Positions 1-10,309 of a stretch of DNA of 64,000 bases are shown in pieces. The stretch comes from Rhodococcus sovatensis (GTDB taxonomy: Bacteria > Actinomycetota > Actinomycetes > Mycobacteriales > Mycobacteriaceae): the NCBI RefSeq assembly GCF_037327425.1, contig NZ_CP147846.1:3038001-3102000 (forward strand). The letters run 5' to 3'. Each line of letters begins with the position of its first letter. Position 1 is the first letter of the stretch. Below the pieces are notes generated by a model. The model had not been told where the DNA came from. It saw only the letters and a list, made by a program, of their open reading frames with translations, and did no database searches. Both the position numbers and the translations under genes were made by a program.

Positions 1-288
1 CCGATCAACCACCGAGCCAAACGAAACACCCGCCCACCGAACTCCCCATACGACAACCTCTCACCCTCGAACACCACCGCCACCGCATCCAACGACACAC
101 CCACCCGATCGACAAACAACGACGCCAACGACACCTCACCCGAACCCACACCCGAATCCAACACCCGCACAGTGTCATTCCACCCCGACACCACCACCGA
201 ACGCTCCACCTCACCCAACACACCAATATCACCCACCACCACAGACGAATCCGAAGCCACCGACTCCAACACCCGAACAAACCGCTCC
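1..288 (-). repeat. Third, partial copy of the NRPS internal repeat
   Basis: Almost identical to 3223-3516 and 6475-6768 apart from a few base changes and one in-frame 6-bp deletion near position 147. It covers the C10-A10 linker and the start of A10. Identity ends sharply at 288; the copy probably continues left of the window. Confidence 0.93.
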
Positions 289-3200
289 ACAAAACCATCC
301 ACCGTCACCACATCGAACAAATCCGTCGCGAACGTGAACTCCGCATGGATCTCTGCCGGTCGACCATCCGCTGTCGTACCGTCGAAGATCGTCAGCTGAA
401 GATCGGTCTTCGCGAGCGGTGAGTTGACATCGACGGGAGCGATCGTCAGACCGGGCAGCTCGAGGCTGGCCCGTGTCATGTTCTGGAACGACAGCCCCAC
501 CTGGAACAACGGGTTCCGTGCCGTCGATCGGACCGGATTGAGCACCTCCACCAACCGCTCGAACGGCACATCCGCATGAGCGAACGCCTGCAGATCCGCT
601 TCCCGTGCCTGCGCAAGCAACTCCTCGAATGTCATCGACGAATCCACCCGCGTACGGAAGACCAACGTATTGACGAACATCCCGATCATGTCGTCGAGCG
701 CCTTGTCTCCGCGACCGGCAACAGGGGTTCCGACTGCGATGTCGTCGACTCCGGACATGCGGGACAGGAAGACCGCGAACGCGGCATGCATCGTCATGAA
801 CAACGTCGCGTGGTGCTTACGTGACAGATCGAGAAGAGCACTGTGCAGATTCGCGTCTATCGTGAAGCGAACCGAGTCGCCTCGGAAGCTCTGATGCGCC
901 GGCCGAGGTCGATCCGAGGGCAGGTCGAGCTGGTCCGGTAGACCGGCCAGCGCACTCTTCCAATACGCAACCTGCTGCGAAGCAATCGAATCCGGATCGT
1001 CCTCACTACCGAGAACCTCACGCTGCCACAACGCGTAATCCGCGTACTGCACCTCGAGCGGAGCCCAACCAGGCGCCTCACCAGCCGAACGCGCCGCGTA
1101 GGCCACCATCACATCACGCACGAGCGGTGCCATGGACGCGCCGTCCGCCGAGACGTGGTGGATGACGAACGCGAGCACGTACTCGTCGTCGGCCAGCCGG
1201 AACAGTTGCGCGGCTCGTGGAATCTGGGTCGTGACATCGAACGCGGTCATCATCAAATCGATGACGCGCCGACGAATGTCCGCCTCCTCGACGTCGTCGA
1301 CCGCCAGGACGGCATCGGCATCGTCGACGCGCAGAATCTCCTGATGCGGACCGTCCATCGAGTCGGGGTAGATCGTTCGAAGAGACTCGTGGCGTGCGAT
1401 GAGGTCGGCCACCGCTGCTTCCAGTGCGGAGACGTCGAGTTGCCCACTCAGTCGCACAGCGAACGGAATGTTGTCCACGGCGGAGGTCGTGTCGTACTGG
1501 TTGAGGAACCAGTACCGCTGCTGCGCCAACGACAACGGAATGCGTGCGGGCCGATCGACGGCGACAAGTTCTCGCTGCCCGCCGCTACCGACCTGGCTCG
1601 CGATCCGCACCGCAAGTTCTGCGACCGTGGATGCCTCGAACAGTTCGCGCACGCCGATCTTCGTGTTCAGGACCTGCCCCAACCGCGAGACCAGCTGCGT
1701 AGCGATCAGCGAGTTGCCGCCGAGTTCGAAGAAGTCGTCGTCGAGACCGACTTGTTCGAGTGCCAGGACCCCGGCGAAGGTGTCGGCGACGATCTCTTCG
1801 ACCGGTGTAGTAGGTGCTCGGAATTCCTTCGCCGCCAGCACGGGTGCAGGCAGCGCCTTGCGATCTAGCTTGCCGCTCGAGCCGAGAGGGAACTCCTCGA
1901 GCACGACGAAGACGGACGGCACCATGTACTCGGCGAGCTTCGTGCCGAGTGCAGAGCGAACTGCCGCTCTGTCGAAGTCCTCGGTGTTCACCACGACGTA
2001 TGCAACGAGTTGCTCGTCGCGAACCTGCACCGCTGCCTGGGCGATCGAATCCTGCTCGAGCAGGATCGTTTCGATCTCGCCGAGTTCGATACGCAGACCA
2101 CGGAGTTTGACCTGGAAGTCGCTGCGGCCCACGTAGTCGAGCTCGCCGCTCGCGGTCCAACGGACGACGTCGCCCGTTCGGTACAGCCGCTCACCGCGGG
2201 AACGCGCTTCCGGCACGGGGTGGGCGACGAACCTGTCGGCCGTCAGATCCGGACGACCGACATAGCCGCGGGCAAGTTGAACACCCGCCAAATACAGCTC
2301 ACCCTCGACACCGACCGGGACAGGAGCGAGACGACGATCCAGGACGAACACTCGGGTGTTCCACACCGGGGCGCCGATGGGAACGACCGTCTCCCCCTCC
2401 AGCACCTCGTGGAACGTCACGTCGACGGCAGCTTCGGTCGGTCCGTACAGATTGTGCAGCCGGACGTTCGGCAGAGCTCCGAACAGGCGCTGAGCAGTGG
2501 CCGCCGGTAGTGCCTCGCCCGACGCGAACACCTGTCGCACCGTGGGCAACTGAACTTGGCGAGCTTCGAGCTCAGCGACGAATACCGACAGCATCGACGG
2601 GACGAAGTGCACAGTGGTCACGGACTCTTCGGCCACGACGCGAGCCAGGTAGTGCGGATCGCGGTGGCCGTCGGGTATGGCGACGACGACCGATGCGCCA
2701 ACCTGCAGGGCCCAGAAGAACTCCCAGACGGATACGTCGAACGTGAACGGCGTCTTCTGCAGCACTACGTCGTTCTCGGCGAGTCGATACGTGTCCTGCA
2801 TCCACAGCAGCCGGTTGACGATGGCCTCGTGCGAGACCGCCACACCCTTCGGCCGACCCGTCGACCCCGACGTGAAAATCACATACGCCGTATTCGACCC
2901 CCGCAACACCGACAACCGCTCACCATCACCCACCGGACCACCCGAGAACCCCGACACATCCACCCCAGACACATCCACCACCCGCACACCACCACCAGCA
3001 ACACCCACAACCTCACCGAACACACCCACATCCACACCACCAGAAACCAACACCAACACCGGCGAGGACACCGACACAATGAACCCATTACGCTCCACCG
3101 GCACATCAGGATCCAACGGAACATACGCACCACCCGCCACCACCACCGCATACATCCCCACCAACAAATCCACCCCACGCCGCATACCCAACCCCACCAA

Positions 3201-6200
3201 CACCTCAGGACCCACACCCTCACCGATCAACCACCGAGCCAAACGAAACACCCGCCCACCGAACTCCCCATACGACAACCGCTCACCCTCGAACACCACC
3301 GCCACCGCATCCGACGACACACCCACCCGATCGACAAACAACGACGCCAACGACACCTCACCCGAACCCAAACCCACACCCGAATCCAACACCCGCACAG
3401 TGTCATTCCACCCCGACACCACCACCGAACGCTCCACCTCACCCAACACACCAATATCACCCACCACCACAGACGAATCCGAAGCCACCGACTCCAACAC
3501 CCGAACAAACCGCTCCCCGAACAACACCATCGTCGACTCGTCGAACAAATCCGTCGCATACGTCAACGTCGCAGACAACCCCGCAGGACCACCATCGACA
3601 TCGAACAACTCCGTCACCGTCACCTGCACATCGAACTTCGCCACCGCAGCATCGAACTCCACCGCCGACACCGACAACCCCGGCAACTCCAACGACGTCC
3701 GCTCCAAATTCTGGAACGACAACATCACCTGAAACAACGGATGACGCCCCTGCGACCGCGCCGGATTGAGCACCTCCACCAACCGCTCGAACGGCACATC
3801 CGCATGCCCGAACGCCCCCAAATCACGCTCCCGCACATCCCGCACCACATCAGCAAACGACCAATCCAACCCGAACACCGACCGCAACACCAACGTATTG
3901 ACGAACATCCCGATCACATCATCGAGAGCAGCCTCACCACGACCCGCCACCGGCGTACCCACCGCCACATCATCGACACCCGACAACCGCGACAACAACA
4001 CCGCCAACGCCGAATGCACCACCATGAACAACGACGCATTCAACTCACGAGCCACCACACCCAACCCACGATGCACACCCGCATCCACCGAAAACACAAC
4101 ATTCGCACCACGATTCGACGCCACCACCGGACGCACCCGATCAGCAGGCAAATCCAACTGATCCGGCAACCCATCCAACGCCGACCGCCAAAACGACACC
4201 TGCTGCGACAACAACGAATCCGGCTCCGACTCCGAACCCAACACCGCACGCTGCCACAACGCATAATCCGCATACTGCACCGGCAAAGGAGCCCACCCCG
4301 GCTCCTCACCACCAACCCGCGCCACATACGCACCCATCACATCCCGCGTCAACGGCCCCATCGAAAAACCATCAGCCGCAATATGATGCACAACAAACAC
4401 CACAACAAACTCAGAAACACCAGAACCCGAACCCACCACCTCGAACAAACCAGCCCGAAACGGCACCTCCGCAGTCACATCGAAACCGGACGATACGAAG
4501 CGACGCAGCGTCTCCGGGAGGTCGGCCGCGTCGATAGAGCGCGCCGACATATCGGGACTGACGACGGCGGTCGGCAGGATCTCTTGCATTCCTGCACCGT
4601 CGATGTCGGGATAGACGGTACGAAGCGACTCGTGCCTGGTGAGCAGGTCGTCGACAGCTCGACTGAGCGCCGACACGTCGAGCTGACCCGTCAGACGGAT
4701 CGCCACCGGAATATTGTTCACCGCAGACGCAGTATCGAACCGATTCAAGAACCACATACGCTGCTGCGCAAGCGACAACGGAATGATCTCCGGCCGCTCC
4801 TGCGCCACGAGCGCACGGCGAGCGCCCCGCCCGACCTGCGTTTCCACCAGCGAAGCCAAGGCACTCACCTTGGGCGCATCGAACAGAATCCTCACCGGAA
4901 GCTGCGTCTCGAGTGCCGTGCCCAGTCGGGACACCAGCTGCGTAGCGATCAGCGAGTTGCCGCCGAGTTCGAAGAAGTCGTCGTCGAGACCGACTCGTTC
5001 GAGTCCGAGGACTCCGGCGAAGGTGTCGGCGACGATCTCTTCCACAGGCGTGGTCGGTGCCCTGAACTGCGTGGCCTCGAACACCGGGTCTGGCAGAGCA
5101 TTTCGATCGAGCTTTCCGCTCGCACCGAGCGGAAACTTCTCGAGCACCAACAAGGTCGACGGCACCATGTACGCCGGCAACTTCGCTGCAGCCGCAGCCG
5201 TGACTTCGTCGAGCTCGACAGTGGTACCGGGCTCGGGGATGAGGTACCCGACCAGGCGATCGTTGCGCACGAGAACGACAGCGCTCGCGACCGAGTCATC
5301 GTCCGTCAGAACAGCTTCGATCTCGCCCAATTCGATACGCAGGCCACGCACCTTGACCTGGAAGTCGGTACGCCCGACATATTCGATCTCACCGTTCTTC
5401 GTCCACCGCACGAGGTCACCTGTGCGGTAGAGACGCGACGGCGTCGATGCACCCTGATCCGCGAACGGGTCGGCGACGAATGCGCTGGCGGTCAGGTCGG
5501 GACGCGACGCGTATCCCCGCGCGACCTGCGGGCCCGATAGATACAGCTCACCTGCGACACCGACTGGAACCGGGTGCAGACGCTGATCGAGGATGAGAGC
5601 TCGGGTGTTCCACACGGGCGAACCGATGGTGATCGACTCTTGTGCAGAGTGCACCATTCCCTCGGTTGCATGCACCGTGAACTCGGTCGGGCCGTAGAGG
5701 TTGTGCAACGCCACCCCCGGCAGGGCGCGCTCGAAGGCGCGCACGACCGACATCGACAACGCTTCGCCTGCCGCAAGGACGACACGCAACGATCGGAACG
5801 ACTCGGTGTCGAATCCTGATGTTTCGGCGACGAACACCGACAGCATCGACGGGACGAACGACGTCATGGTGACCGCTTCGTCCGCGATCACCTGGGCGAG
5901 GTACCGAGCATCGCGGTGCCCGTCGGGCGCAGCCAGCACCATTCGTCCACCGGTAAGCAGGGTGCCGAACAGCTCCCACAGCGACACGTCGAATGTGACG
6001 GGTGTCTTCTGCAACACCACATCCTGAGGTCCCATCTCGAATCTATCGGTGAGCCAAGCGATCTGGTTGACGATGGCCTCGTGCGAGACCGCCACACCCT
6101 TCGGCCGACCCGTCGACCCCGACGTGAAAATCACATACGCCGTATTCGACCCCCGCAACACCGACAACCGCTCACCATCACCCACCGGACCACCCGAGAA

Positions 6201-9200
6201 CCCCGACACATCCACCCCAGACACATCCACCACCCGCACACCACCACCAGCAACACCCACAACCTCACCGAACACACCCACATCCACACCACCAGAAACC
6301 AACACCAACACCGGCGAGGACACCGACACAATGAACCCATTACGCTCCACCGGCACATCAGGATCCAACGGAACATACGCACCACCCGCCACCACCACCG
6401 CATACATCCCCACCAACAAATCCACCCCACGCCGCATACCCAACCCCACCAACACCTCAGGACCCACACCCTCACCGATCAACCACCGAGCCAAACGAAA
6501 CACCCGCCCACCGAACTCCCCATACGACAACCGCTCACCCTCGAACACCACCGCCACCGCATCCGACGACACACCCACCCGATCGACAAACAACGACGCC
6601 AACGACACCTCACCCGAACCCAAACCCACACCCGAATCCAACACCCGCACAGTGTCATTCCACCCCGACACCACCACCGAACGCTCCACCTCACCCAACA
6701 CACCAATATCACCCACCACCACAGACGAATCCGAAGCCACCGACTCCAACACCCGAACAAACCGCTCCCCGAACAACACCATCGTCGACTCGTCGAACAA
6801 ATCCGTCGCATACGTCAACGTCGCAGACAACCCCGCAGGACCACCATCGACATCGAACAACTCCGTCACCGTCACCTGCACATCGAACTTCGCCACCGCA
6901 GCATCGAACTCCACCGCCGACACCGACAACCCCGGCAACTCCAACGACGTCCGCTCCAAATTCTGGAACGACAACATCACCTGAAACAACGGATGACGCC
7001 CCTGCGACCGCGCCGGATTGAGCACCTCCACCAACCGCTCGAACGGCACATCCGCATGCCCGAACGCCCCCAAATCACGCTCCCGCACATCCCGCACCAC
7101 ATCAGCAAACGACCAATCCAACCCGAACACCGACCGCAACACCAACGTATTGACGAACATCCCGATCACATCATCGAGAGCAGCCTCACCACGACCCGCC
7201 ACCGGCGTACCCACCGCCACATCATCGACACCCGACAACCGCGACAACAACACCGCCAACGCCGAATGCACCACCATGAACAACGACGCATTCAACTCAC
7301 GAGCCACCACACCCAACCCACGATGCACACCCGCATCCACCGAAAACACAACATTCGCACCACGATTCGACGCCACCACCGGACGCACCCGATCAGCAGG
7401 CAAATCCAACTGATCCGGCAACCCATCCAACGCCGACCGCCAAAACGACACCTGCTGCGACAACAACGAATCCGGCTCCGACTCCGAACCCAACACCGCA
7501 CGCTGCCACAACGCATAATCCGCATACTGCACCGCCAAAGGAGCCCACCCCGGCTCCTCACCACCAACCCGCGCCACATACGCACCCATCACATCCCGCG
7601 TCAACGGCCCCATCGAAAAACCATCAGCCGCAATATGATGCACAACAAACACCACAACAAACTCAGAAACACCAGAACCCGCACCCACCACCTCGAACAA
7701 ACCAGCCCGAAACGGCACCTCCGCAGTCACATCGAAACCAACGGAAACGAATTCGACGACACGGCCGAGCACGTCGGCTTCCGACACCGGCTCGGCCGAC
7801 AACGTCGGGGCGACCGCGTCCGCGTCGAGGACCAATTGCGATCCGACGCCGTCGATTTCGGGATAGATCGTTCGCACGGACTCGTGACGGACGAGAACAT
7901 CGCGAATAGCAAGATTGAGCGCCGACACGTCGAGCTGACCCGTCAGACGAATCGCCACCGGAATATTGTTCACCGCAGACGCAGTATCGAACCGATTCAA
8001 GAACCACATACGCTGCTGCGCAAGCGACAACGGAATGATCTCCGGCCGCTCCTGCGGTACCAGAGGCGCCGCGCCTCCCTCGCCCTGCGCGACCGCCTTG
8101 TCGACGAGCACTGCGAGTCCGGCAATAGTCGGCGCATCGAAGAAGTCGCGGACATCGGTGCGGATGTCGAAGCGCGCATTGATGCGAGAGATGACCCGGG
8201 TGGCGATCAGCGAGTTGCCGCCGATCGCGAAGAAGTCATCGTCGGCGCCGATGGTCTCGGAGCCGAGCACCTCACCGAACACAGCTGCCAGAGCCAGTTC
8301 GGTCTCGGTGGACGGTTCTCGGTATTCGTTTGCCAGCGACGAGAACTCGGGCGCCGGCAGTGCCTTTCGGTCGAGCTTTCCGCTCGAACCGAGTGGAAAC
8401 TCCCCGACCGAAACGAACAACGCGGGAACCATGTACTCGGGTAGCCGAGCCGCCACGACCTCGGCGAGGCTGTTCTGCTCGACGTCCGCACCCGACGCAG
8501 GTACCACGTACGCAACGAGGACGTCACCGAGCGTCGCATCCGCGTGGACGAGAGCCACCGCCTGCGAGACCGACTCGTGTTCGAGAATCGCAGTCTCGAT
8601 CTCACCGAGCTCGATGCGCAGACCACGGAGTTTCACCTGGAAGTCGGTGCGTCCCACGTATTCCAGCATTTCGACGCCCGCGCGCGGCACCCACCGTACG
8701 AGGTCGCCGGTCCGGTACATCCGCTGGCCGTTCTCGAACGGATCGGCCACGAAGCGGTCCGCGGTGAGGTCCGGTCGGGCCACGTACCCGCGCGCCAACT
8801 GCACGCCCGCGAGATAGAGCTCACCCTCGGCGCCGGTTGTCACCGGACGCAGGCCGTCGTCCAGCACGTAGAGCTGCGTGTCGACCACGGCCCTGCCGAT
8901 CGGTACCGACCCGGATTCCACTGCAGCGGTCTCGTAGTAGGTGACGTCGACGGCAGCTTCGGTCGGACCGTACAGGTTGTGCAGTTCGGCGGAGCTGACG
9001 GCATGGAATCGTGTCGTGGTCTGGGCGGGAAGGGCCTCACCGGACGCGAACACGTAGCGCAGAGTGCGGATTTCGCTGATCGTCGGTTCAGCGACGAAGA
9101 CCGCCAGCATCGACGGGACGAAGTGGGCAACGGTCACGTTGCGTTCGGTCATGACCCGGGCGAGATACGCCGGATCACGATGGCCGTCGTGTGCCGCGAC

Positions 9201-10184
9201 GACGAGCCGCGCACCGATCTGCAACGGCCAGAAGAATTCCCACACCGACACGTCGAACGTGAACGGTGTCTTCTGCAGCACGACGTCGTGCGGGGTCAGG
9301 GTGTACTCGTCCTGACGCCACTGGACATTGCTGACGATCGCGCGATGGGTTACCGCCACCCCCTTGGGGCGTCCCGTGGACCCGGAAGTAAAGATGACAT
9401 AGGCCAGGGCGTCGTCGGTGAGTGTCCGGACCCGGTCGTCGTCGGTGAGTGGGGTCGACTCGAGATCGTCCAGGTCGAGTAGGTCGATCGACAGCACCTC
9501 GACATCGACGGGAAGATCGAGCGGCTGTGTGGAAACTCCGAGTACCGCGGCGGGTTGTGCGACGTCGAGTACGTAGGCGAGCCGGTCGGCCGGGTGATCA
9601 GGATCGAGAGGAACGTAGGCCGCGCCGGATTTCACGATCGCGTACATGCCGACTAGGAGGTCGATTGAGCGTCGGATACCGAGCCCGACGAGAGACTCGG
9701 GGCCGATCCCCATCGACACGAGGTGTCGGGCGAGTCGATTGGCACGCGCATCGAATTCCGCATACGTCAGCGATTCACCGTCGAACTCGATGGCGATCGA
9801 ATCCGGGGTACGAGCGACCTGTTCCTCGAACCTGGACACGAGAGTCGGCGGACCTGCCGGAGTGAGATCTCCCAACACCTCTGACGCGTCGGCGACGATC
9901 GAATCGACGATGCCTGCGAGACCGATGGATTCGAGAGCGCCCGGAACGACGTTCGACAGCACGACAGTGACGAGAGCCTCGGTTCCGAGTGCACCTCCCA
10001 TGGCCGCTTCGAGTGCGGTCAGTTCGGCGTGCAGAGTCGTGTAGCTCACAGCCGTCTCGCCATGGGTCATGGCGATGCGATCAGGCGCAGCATCGACGAC
10101 TGAAGCGATCACGCCCGGAAGTTCTTCCACTGCTACGCCGCCAGCAGCGCCCTGACTCCGAGTGTTCGGCCGACCATTCGACAT
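1..10184 (-). CDS. NRPS, downstream partner (C-terminal end outside window)
   Basis: Nonribosomal peptide synthetase, at least 3,394 codons, open at the window edge. ATG at 10184 follows a strong AGGAGGA site at 10194-10200. Order: A-like stub (residues about 17-112), A7, T7 (carrier serine near 8215), C8, A8, T8 (near 4960), C9, A9, T9 (near 1715), C10, start of A10. It begins without a C domain, so A7-T7 must work with the last C domain of the protein encoded just upstream. The HHxxxDG motif is intact in C8, C9 and C10. Binding-pocket residues read by eye: A7 DVWHFSLVD and A9 DVWHFSLVD (both the serine code of EntF), A8 DVWSLALVH (not assigned). No epimerase domain is visible; a termination domain, if present, lies outside. 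It contains long internal repeats (separate entries). The 125-bp gap to the upstream NRPS suggests one operon. Confidence 0.96.
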   Translation of the reverse strand, partial: MSNGRPNTRSQGAAGGVAVEELPGVIASVVDAAPDRIAMTHGETAVSYTTLHAELTALEAAMGGALGTEALVTVVLSNVVPGALESIGLAGIVDSIVADASEVLGDLTPAGPPTLVSRFEEQVARTPDSIAIEFDGESLTYAEFDARANRLARHLVSMGIGPESLVGLGIRRSIDLLVGMYAIVKSGAAYVPLDPDHPADRLAYVLDVAQPAAVLGVSTQPLDLPVDVEVLSIDLLDLDDLESTPLTDDDRVRTLTDDALAYVIFTSGSTGRPKGVAVTHRAIVSNVQWRQDEYTLTPHDVVLQKTPFTFDVSVWEFFWPLQIGARLVVAAHDGHRDPAYLARVMTERNVTVAHFVPSMLAVFVAEPTISEIRTLRYVFASGEALPAQTTTRFHAVSSAELHNLYGPTEAAVDVTYYETAAVESGSVPIGRAVVDTQLYVLDDGLRPVTTGAEGELYLAGVQLARGYVARPDLTADRFVADPFENGQRMYRTGDLVRWVPRAGVEMLEYVGRTDFQVKLRGLRIELGEIETAILEHESVSQAVALVHADATLGDVLVAYVVPASGADVEQNSLAEVVAARLPEYMVPALFVSVGEFPLGSSGKLDRKALPAPEFSSLANEYREPSTETELALAAVFGEVLGSETIGADDDFFAIGGNSLIATRVISRINARFDIRTDVRDFFDAPTIAGLAVLVDKAVAQGEGGAAPLVPQERPEIIPLSLAQQRMWFLNRFDTASAVNNIPVAIRLTGQLDVSALNLAIRDVLVRHESVRTIYPEIDGVGSQLVLDADAVAPTLSAEPVSEADVLGRVVEFVSVGFDVTAEVPFRAGLFEVVGAGSGVSEFVVVFVVHHIAADGFSMGPLTRDVMGAYVARVGGEEPGWAPLAVQYADYALWQRAVLGSESEPDSLLSQQVSFWRSALDGLPDQLDLPADRVRPVVASNRGANVVFSVDAGVHRGLGVVARELNASLFMVVHSALAVLLSRLSGVDDVAVGTPVAGRGEAALDDVIGMFVNTLVLRSVFGLDWSFADVVRDVRERDLGAFGHADVPFERLVEVLNPARSQGRHPLFQVMLSFQNLERTSLELPGLSVSAVEFDAAVAKFDVQVTVTELFDVDGGPAGLSATLTYATDLFDESTMVLFGERFVRVLESVASDSSVVVGDIGVLGEVERSVVVSGWNDTVRVLDSGVGLGSGEVSLASLFVDRVGVSSDAVAVVFEGERLSYGEFGGRVFRLARWLIGEGVGPEVLVGLGMRRGVDLLVGMYAVVVAGGAYVPLDPDVPVERNGFIVSVSSPVLVLVSGGVDVGVFGEVVGVAGGGVRVVDVSGVDVSGFSGGPVGDGERLSVLRGSNTAYVIFTSGSTGRPKGVAVSHEAIVNQIAWLTDRFEMGPQDVVLQKTPVTFDVSLWELFGTLLTGGRMVLAAPDGHRDARYLAQVIADEAVTMTSFVPSMLSVFVAETSGFDTESFRSLRVVLAAGEALSMSVVRAFERALPGVALHNLYGPTEFTVHATEGMVHSAQESITIGSPVWNTRALILDQRLHPVPVGVAGELYLSGPQVARGYASRPDLTASAFVADPFADQGASTPSRLYRTGDLVRWTKNGEIEYVGRTDFQVKVRGLRIELGEIEAVLTDDDSVASAVVLVRNDRLVGYLIPEPGTTVELDEVTAAAAAKLPAYMVPSTLLVLEKFPLGASGKLDRNALPDPVFEATQFRAPTTPVEEIVADTFAGVLGLERVGLDDDFFELGGNSLIATQLVSRLGTALETQLPVRILFDAPKVSALASLVETQVGRGARRALVAQERPEIIPLSLAQQRMWFLNRFDTASAVNNIPVAIRLTGQLDVSALSRAVDDLLTRHESLRTVYPDIDGAGMQEILPTAVVSPDMSARSIDAADLPETLRRFVSSGFDVTAEVPFRAGLFEVVGSGSGVSEFVVVFVVHHIAADGFSMGPLTRDVMGAYVARVGGEEPGWAPLPVQYADYALWQRAVLGSESEPDSLLSQQVSFWRSALDGLPDQLDLPADRVRPVVASNRGANVVFSVDAGVHRGLGVVARELNASLFMVVHSALAVLLSRLSGVDDVAVGTPVAGRGEAALDDVIGMFVNTLVLRSVFGLDWSFADVVRDVRERDLGAFGHADVPFERLVEVLNPARSQGRHPLFQVMLSFQNLERTSLELPGLSVSAVEFDAAVAKFDVQVTVTELFDVDGGPAGLSATLTYATDLFDESTMVLFGERFVRVLESVASDSSVVVGDIGVLGEVERSVVVSGWNDTVRVLDSGVGLGSGEVSLASLFVDRVGVSSDAVAVVFEGERLSYGEFGGRVFRLARWLIGEGVGPEVLVGLGMRRGVDLLVGMYAVVVAGGAYVPLDPDVPVERNGFIVSVSSPVLVLVSGGVDVGVFGEVVGVAGGGVRVVDVSGVDVSGFSGGPVGDGERLSVLRGSNTAYVIFTSGSTGRPKGVAVSHEAIVNRLLWMQDTYRLAENDVVLQKTPFTFDVSVWEFFWALQVGASVVVAIPDGHRDPHYLARVVAEESVTTVHFVPSMLSVFVAELEARQVQLPTVRQVFASGEALPAATAQRLFGALPNVRLHNLYGPTEAAVDVTFHEVLEGETVVPIGAPVWNTRVFVLDRRLAPVPVGVEGELYLAGVQLARGYVGRPDLTADRFVAHPVPEARSRGERLYRTGDVVRWTASGELDYVGRSDFQVKLRGLRIELGEIETILLEQDSIAQAAVQVRDEQLVAYVVVNTEDFDRAAVRSALGTKLAEYMVPSVFVVLEEFPLGSSGKLDRKALPAPVLAAKEFRAPTTPVEEIVADTFAGVLALEQVGLDDDFFELGGNSLIATQLVSRLGQVLNTKIGVRELFEASTVAELAVRIASQVGSGGQRELVAVDRPARIPLSLAQQRYWFLNQYDTTSAVDNIPFAVRLSGQLDVSALEAAVADLIARHESLRTIYPDSMDGPHQEILRVDDADAVLAVDDVEEADIRRRVIDLMMTAFDVTTQIPRAAQLFRLADDEYVLAFVIHHVSADGASMAPLVRDVMVAYAARSAGEAPGWAPLEVQYADYALWQREVLGSEDDPDSIASQQVAYWKSALAGLPDQLDLPSDRPRPAHQSFRGDSVRFTIDANLHSALLDLSRKHHATLFMTMHAAFAVFLSRMSGVDDIAVGTPVAGRGDKALDDMIGMFVNTLVFRTRVDSSMTFEELLAQAREADLQAFAHADVPFERLVEVLNPVRSTARNPLFQVGLSFQNMTRASLELPGLTIAPVDVNSPLAKTDLQLTIFDGTTADGRPAEIHAEFTFATDLFDVVTVDGFVERFVRVLESVASDSSVVVGDIGVLGEVERSVVVSGWNDTVRVLDSGVGSGEVSLASLFVDRVGVSLDAVAVVFEGERLSYGEFGGRVFRLARWLI
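1690..1799 (-). repeat. Carrier-domain repeat block, copy 1
   Basis: Matches 4933-5042 at offset 3,243 with a few mismatches. It covers the T-domain core (DDDFFELGGNSLIATQLVSR). Confidence 0.85.
2813..4487 (-). repeat. Long direct repeat, copy in module 9
   Basis: 1,675 bp matching 6065-7739 at a constant offset of 3,252 bp with only about two differences seen by eye (near 4282 and 4430). In protein order it runs from inside the C domain, before HHxxxDG, to just past the A3 motif (SGSTGRPKG) of the A domain. The coding strand is unusually rich in G and T, unlike the flanks. Confidence 0.95.
4664..4804 (-). repeat. Short homogenised block, copy 1
   Basis: Matches 7916-8056 with one difference seen, again at offset 3,252. 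It encodes the start of the C domain (SLAQQRMWFLNRF). A 176-bp stretch (4488-4663) separates it from the long repeat and is diverged at the same length, so identity is mosaic. Confidence 0.9.
4933..5042 (-). repeat. Carrier-domain repeat block, copy 2
   Basis: Partner of 1690-1799, in T8. It shows that homogenisation between modules 8 and 9 is not limited to the long repeat. Confidence 0.85.
6065..7739 (-). repeat. Long direct repeat, copy in module 8
   Basis: Partner of 2813-4487, same reading frame and length. It spans most of C8 and the N-terminal part of A8 but stops before the A8 binding pocket, so the modules keep different predicted substrates (A8 unassigned, A9 serine). Confidence 0.95.
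7916..8056 (-). repeat. Short homogenised block, copy 2
   Basis: Partner of 4664-4804. It is separated from the long repeat at 6065-7739 by the diverged stretch 7740-7915. Confidence 0.9.
9849..10136 (-). other. N-terminal adenylation-like stub of downstream NRPS (putative docking element)
   Basis: Residues about 17-112 match the upstream stub position by position (for example ELP, AAP, GGAL, EAL, PG.LE). A complete A domain then begins at about residue 113 with its own copy of the same start motif, so the stub is an extra partial A domain. Confidence 0.7.
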
Positions 10185-10309
10185 CTTCGGTGTTCCTCCT
10201 ACTTACCGCCGCGGTACGCGCCGAAATGCATCGCGTACACGAGACACACTACGAAACGCTGCGACTCGAACCGGCTTCGACTCCACATTCACGATCGAGC
10301 GTATGTAGG

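Noticed and set aside
2880..3540. CRISPR-like appearance of A/C-rich short repeats
   Set aside because: No regular repeat-spacer pattern; the stretch translates as NRPS C-A linker in the coding frame.
2556..5540. 994-codon plus-strand open frame, His/Arg/Thr-rich
   Set aside because: It is antisense to the NRPS and arises from the A/C-rich plus strand of the repeat; no domain, and the same low-complexity protein appears again at the second repeat.
5916..8444. 842-codon plus-strand open frame
   Set aside because: Same cause as above; the NRPS frame on the minus strand has continuous, motif-perfect coding.
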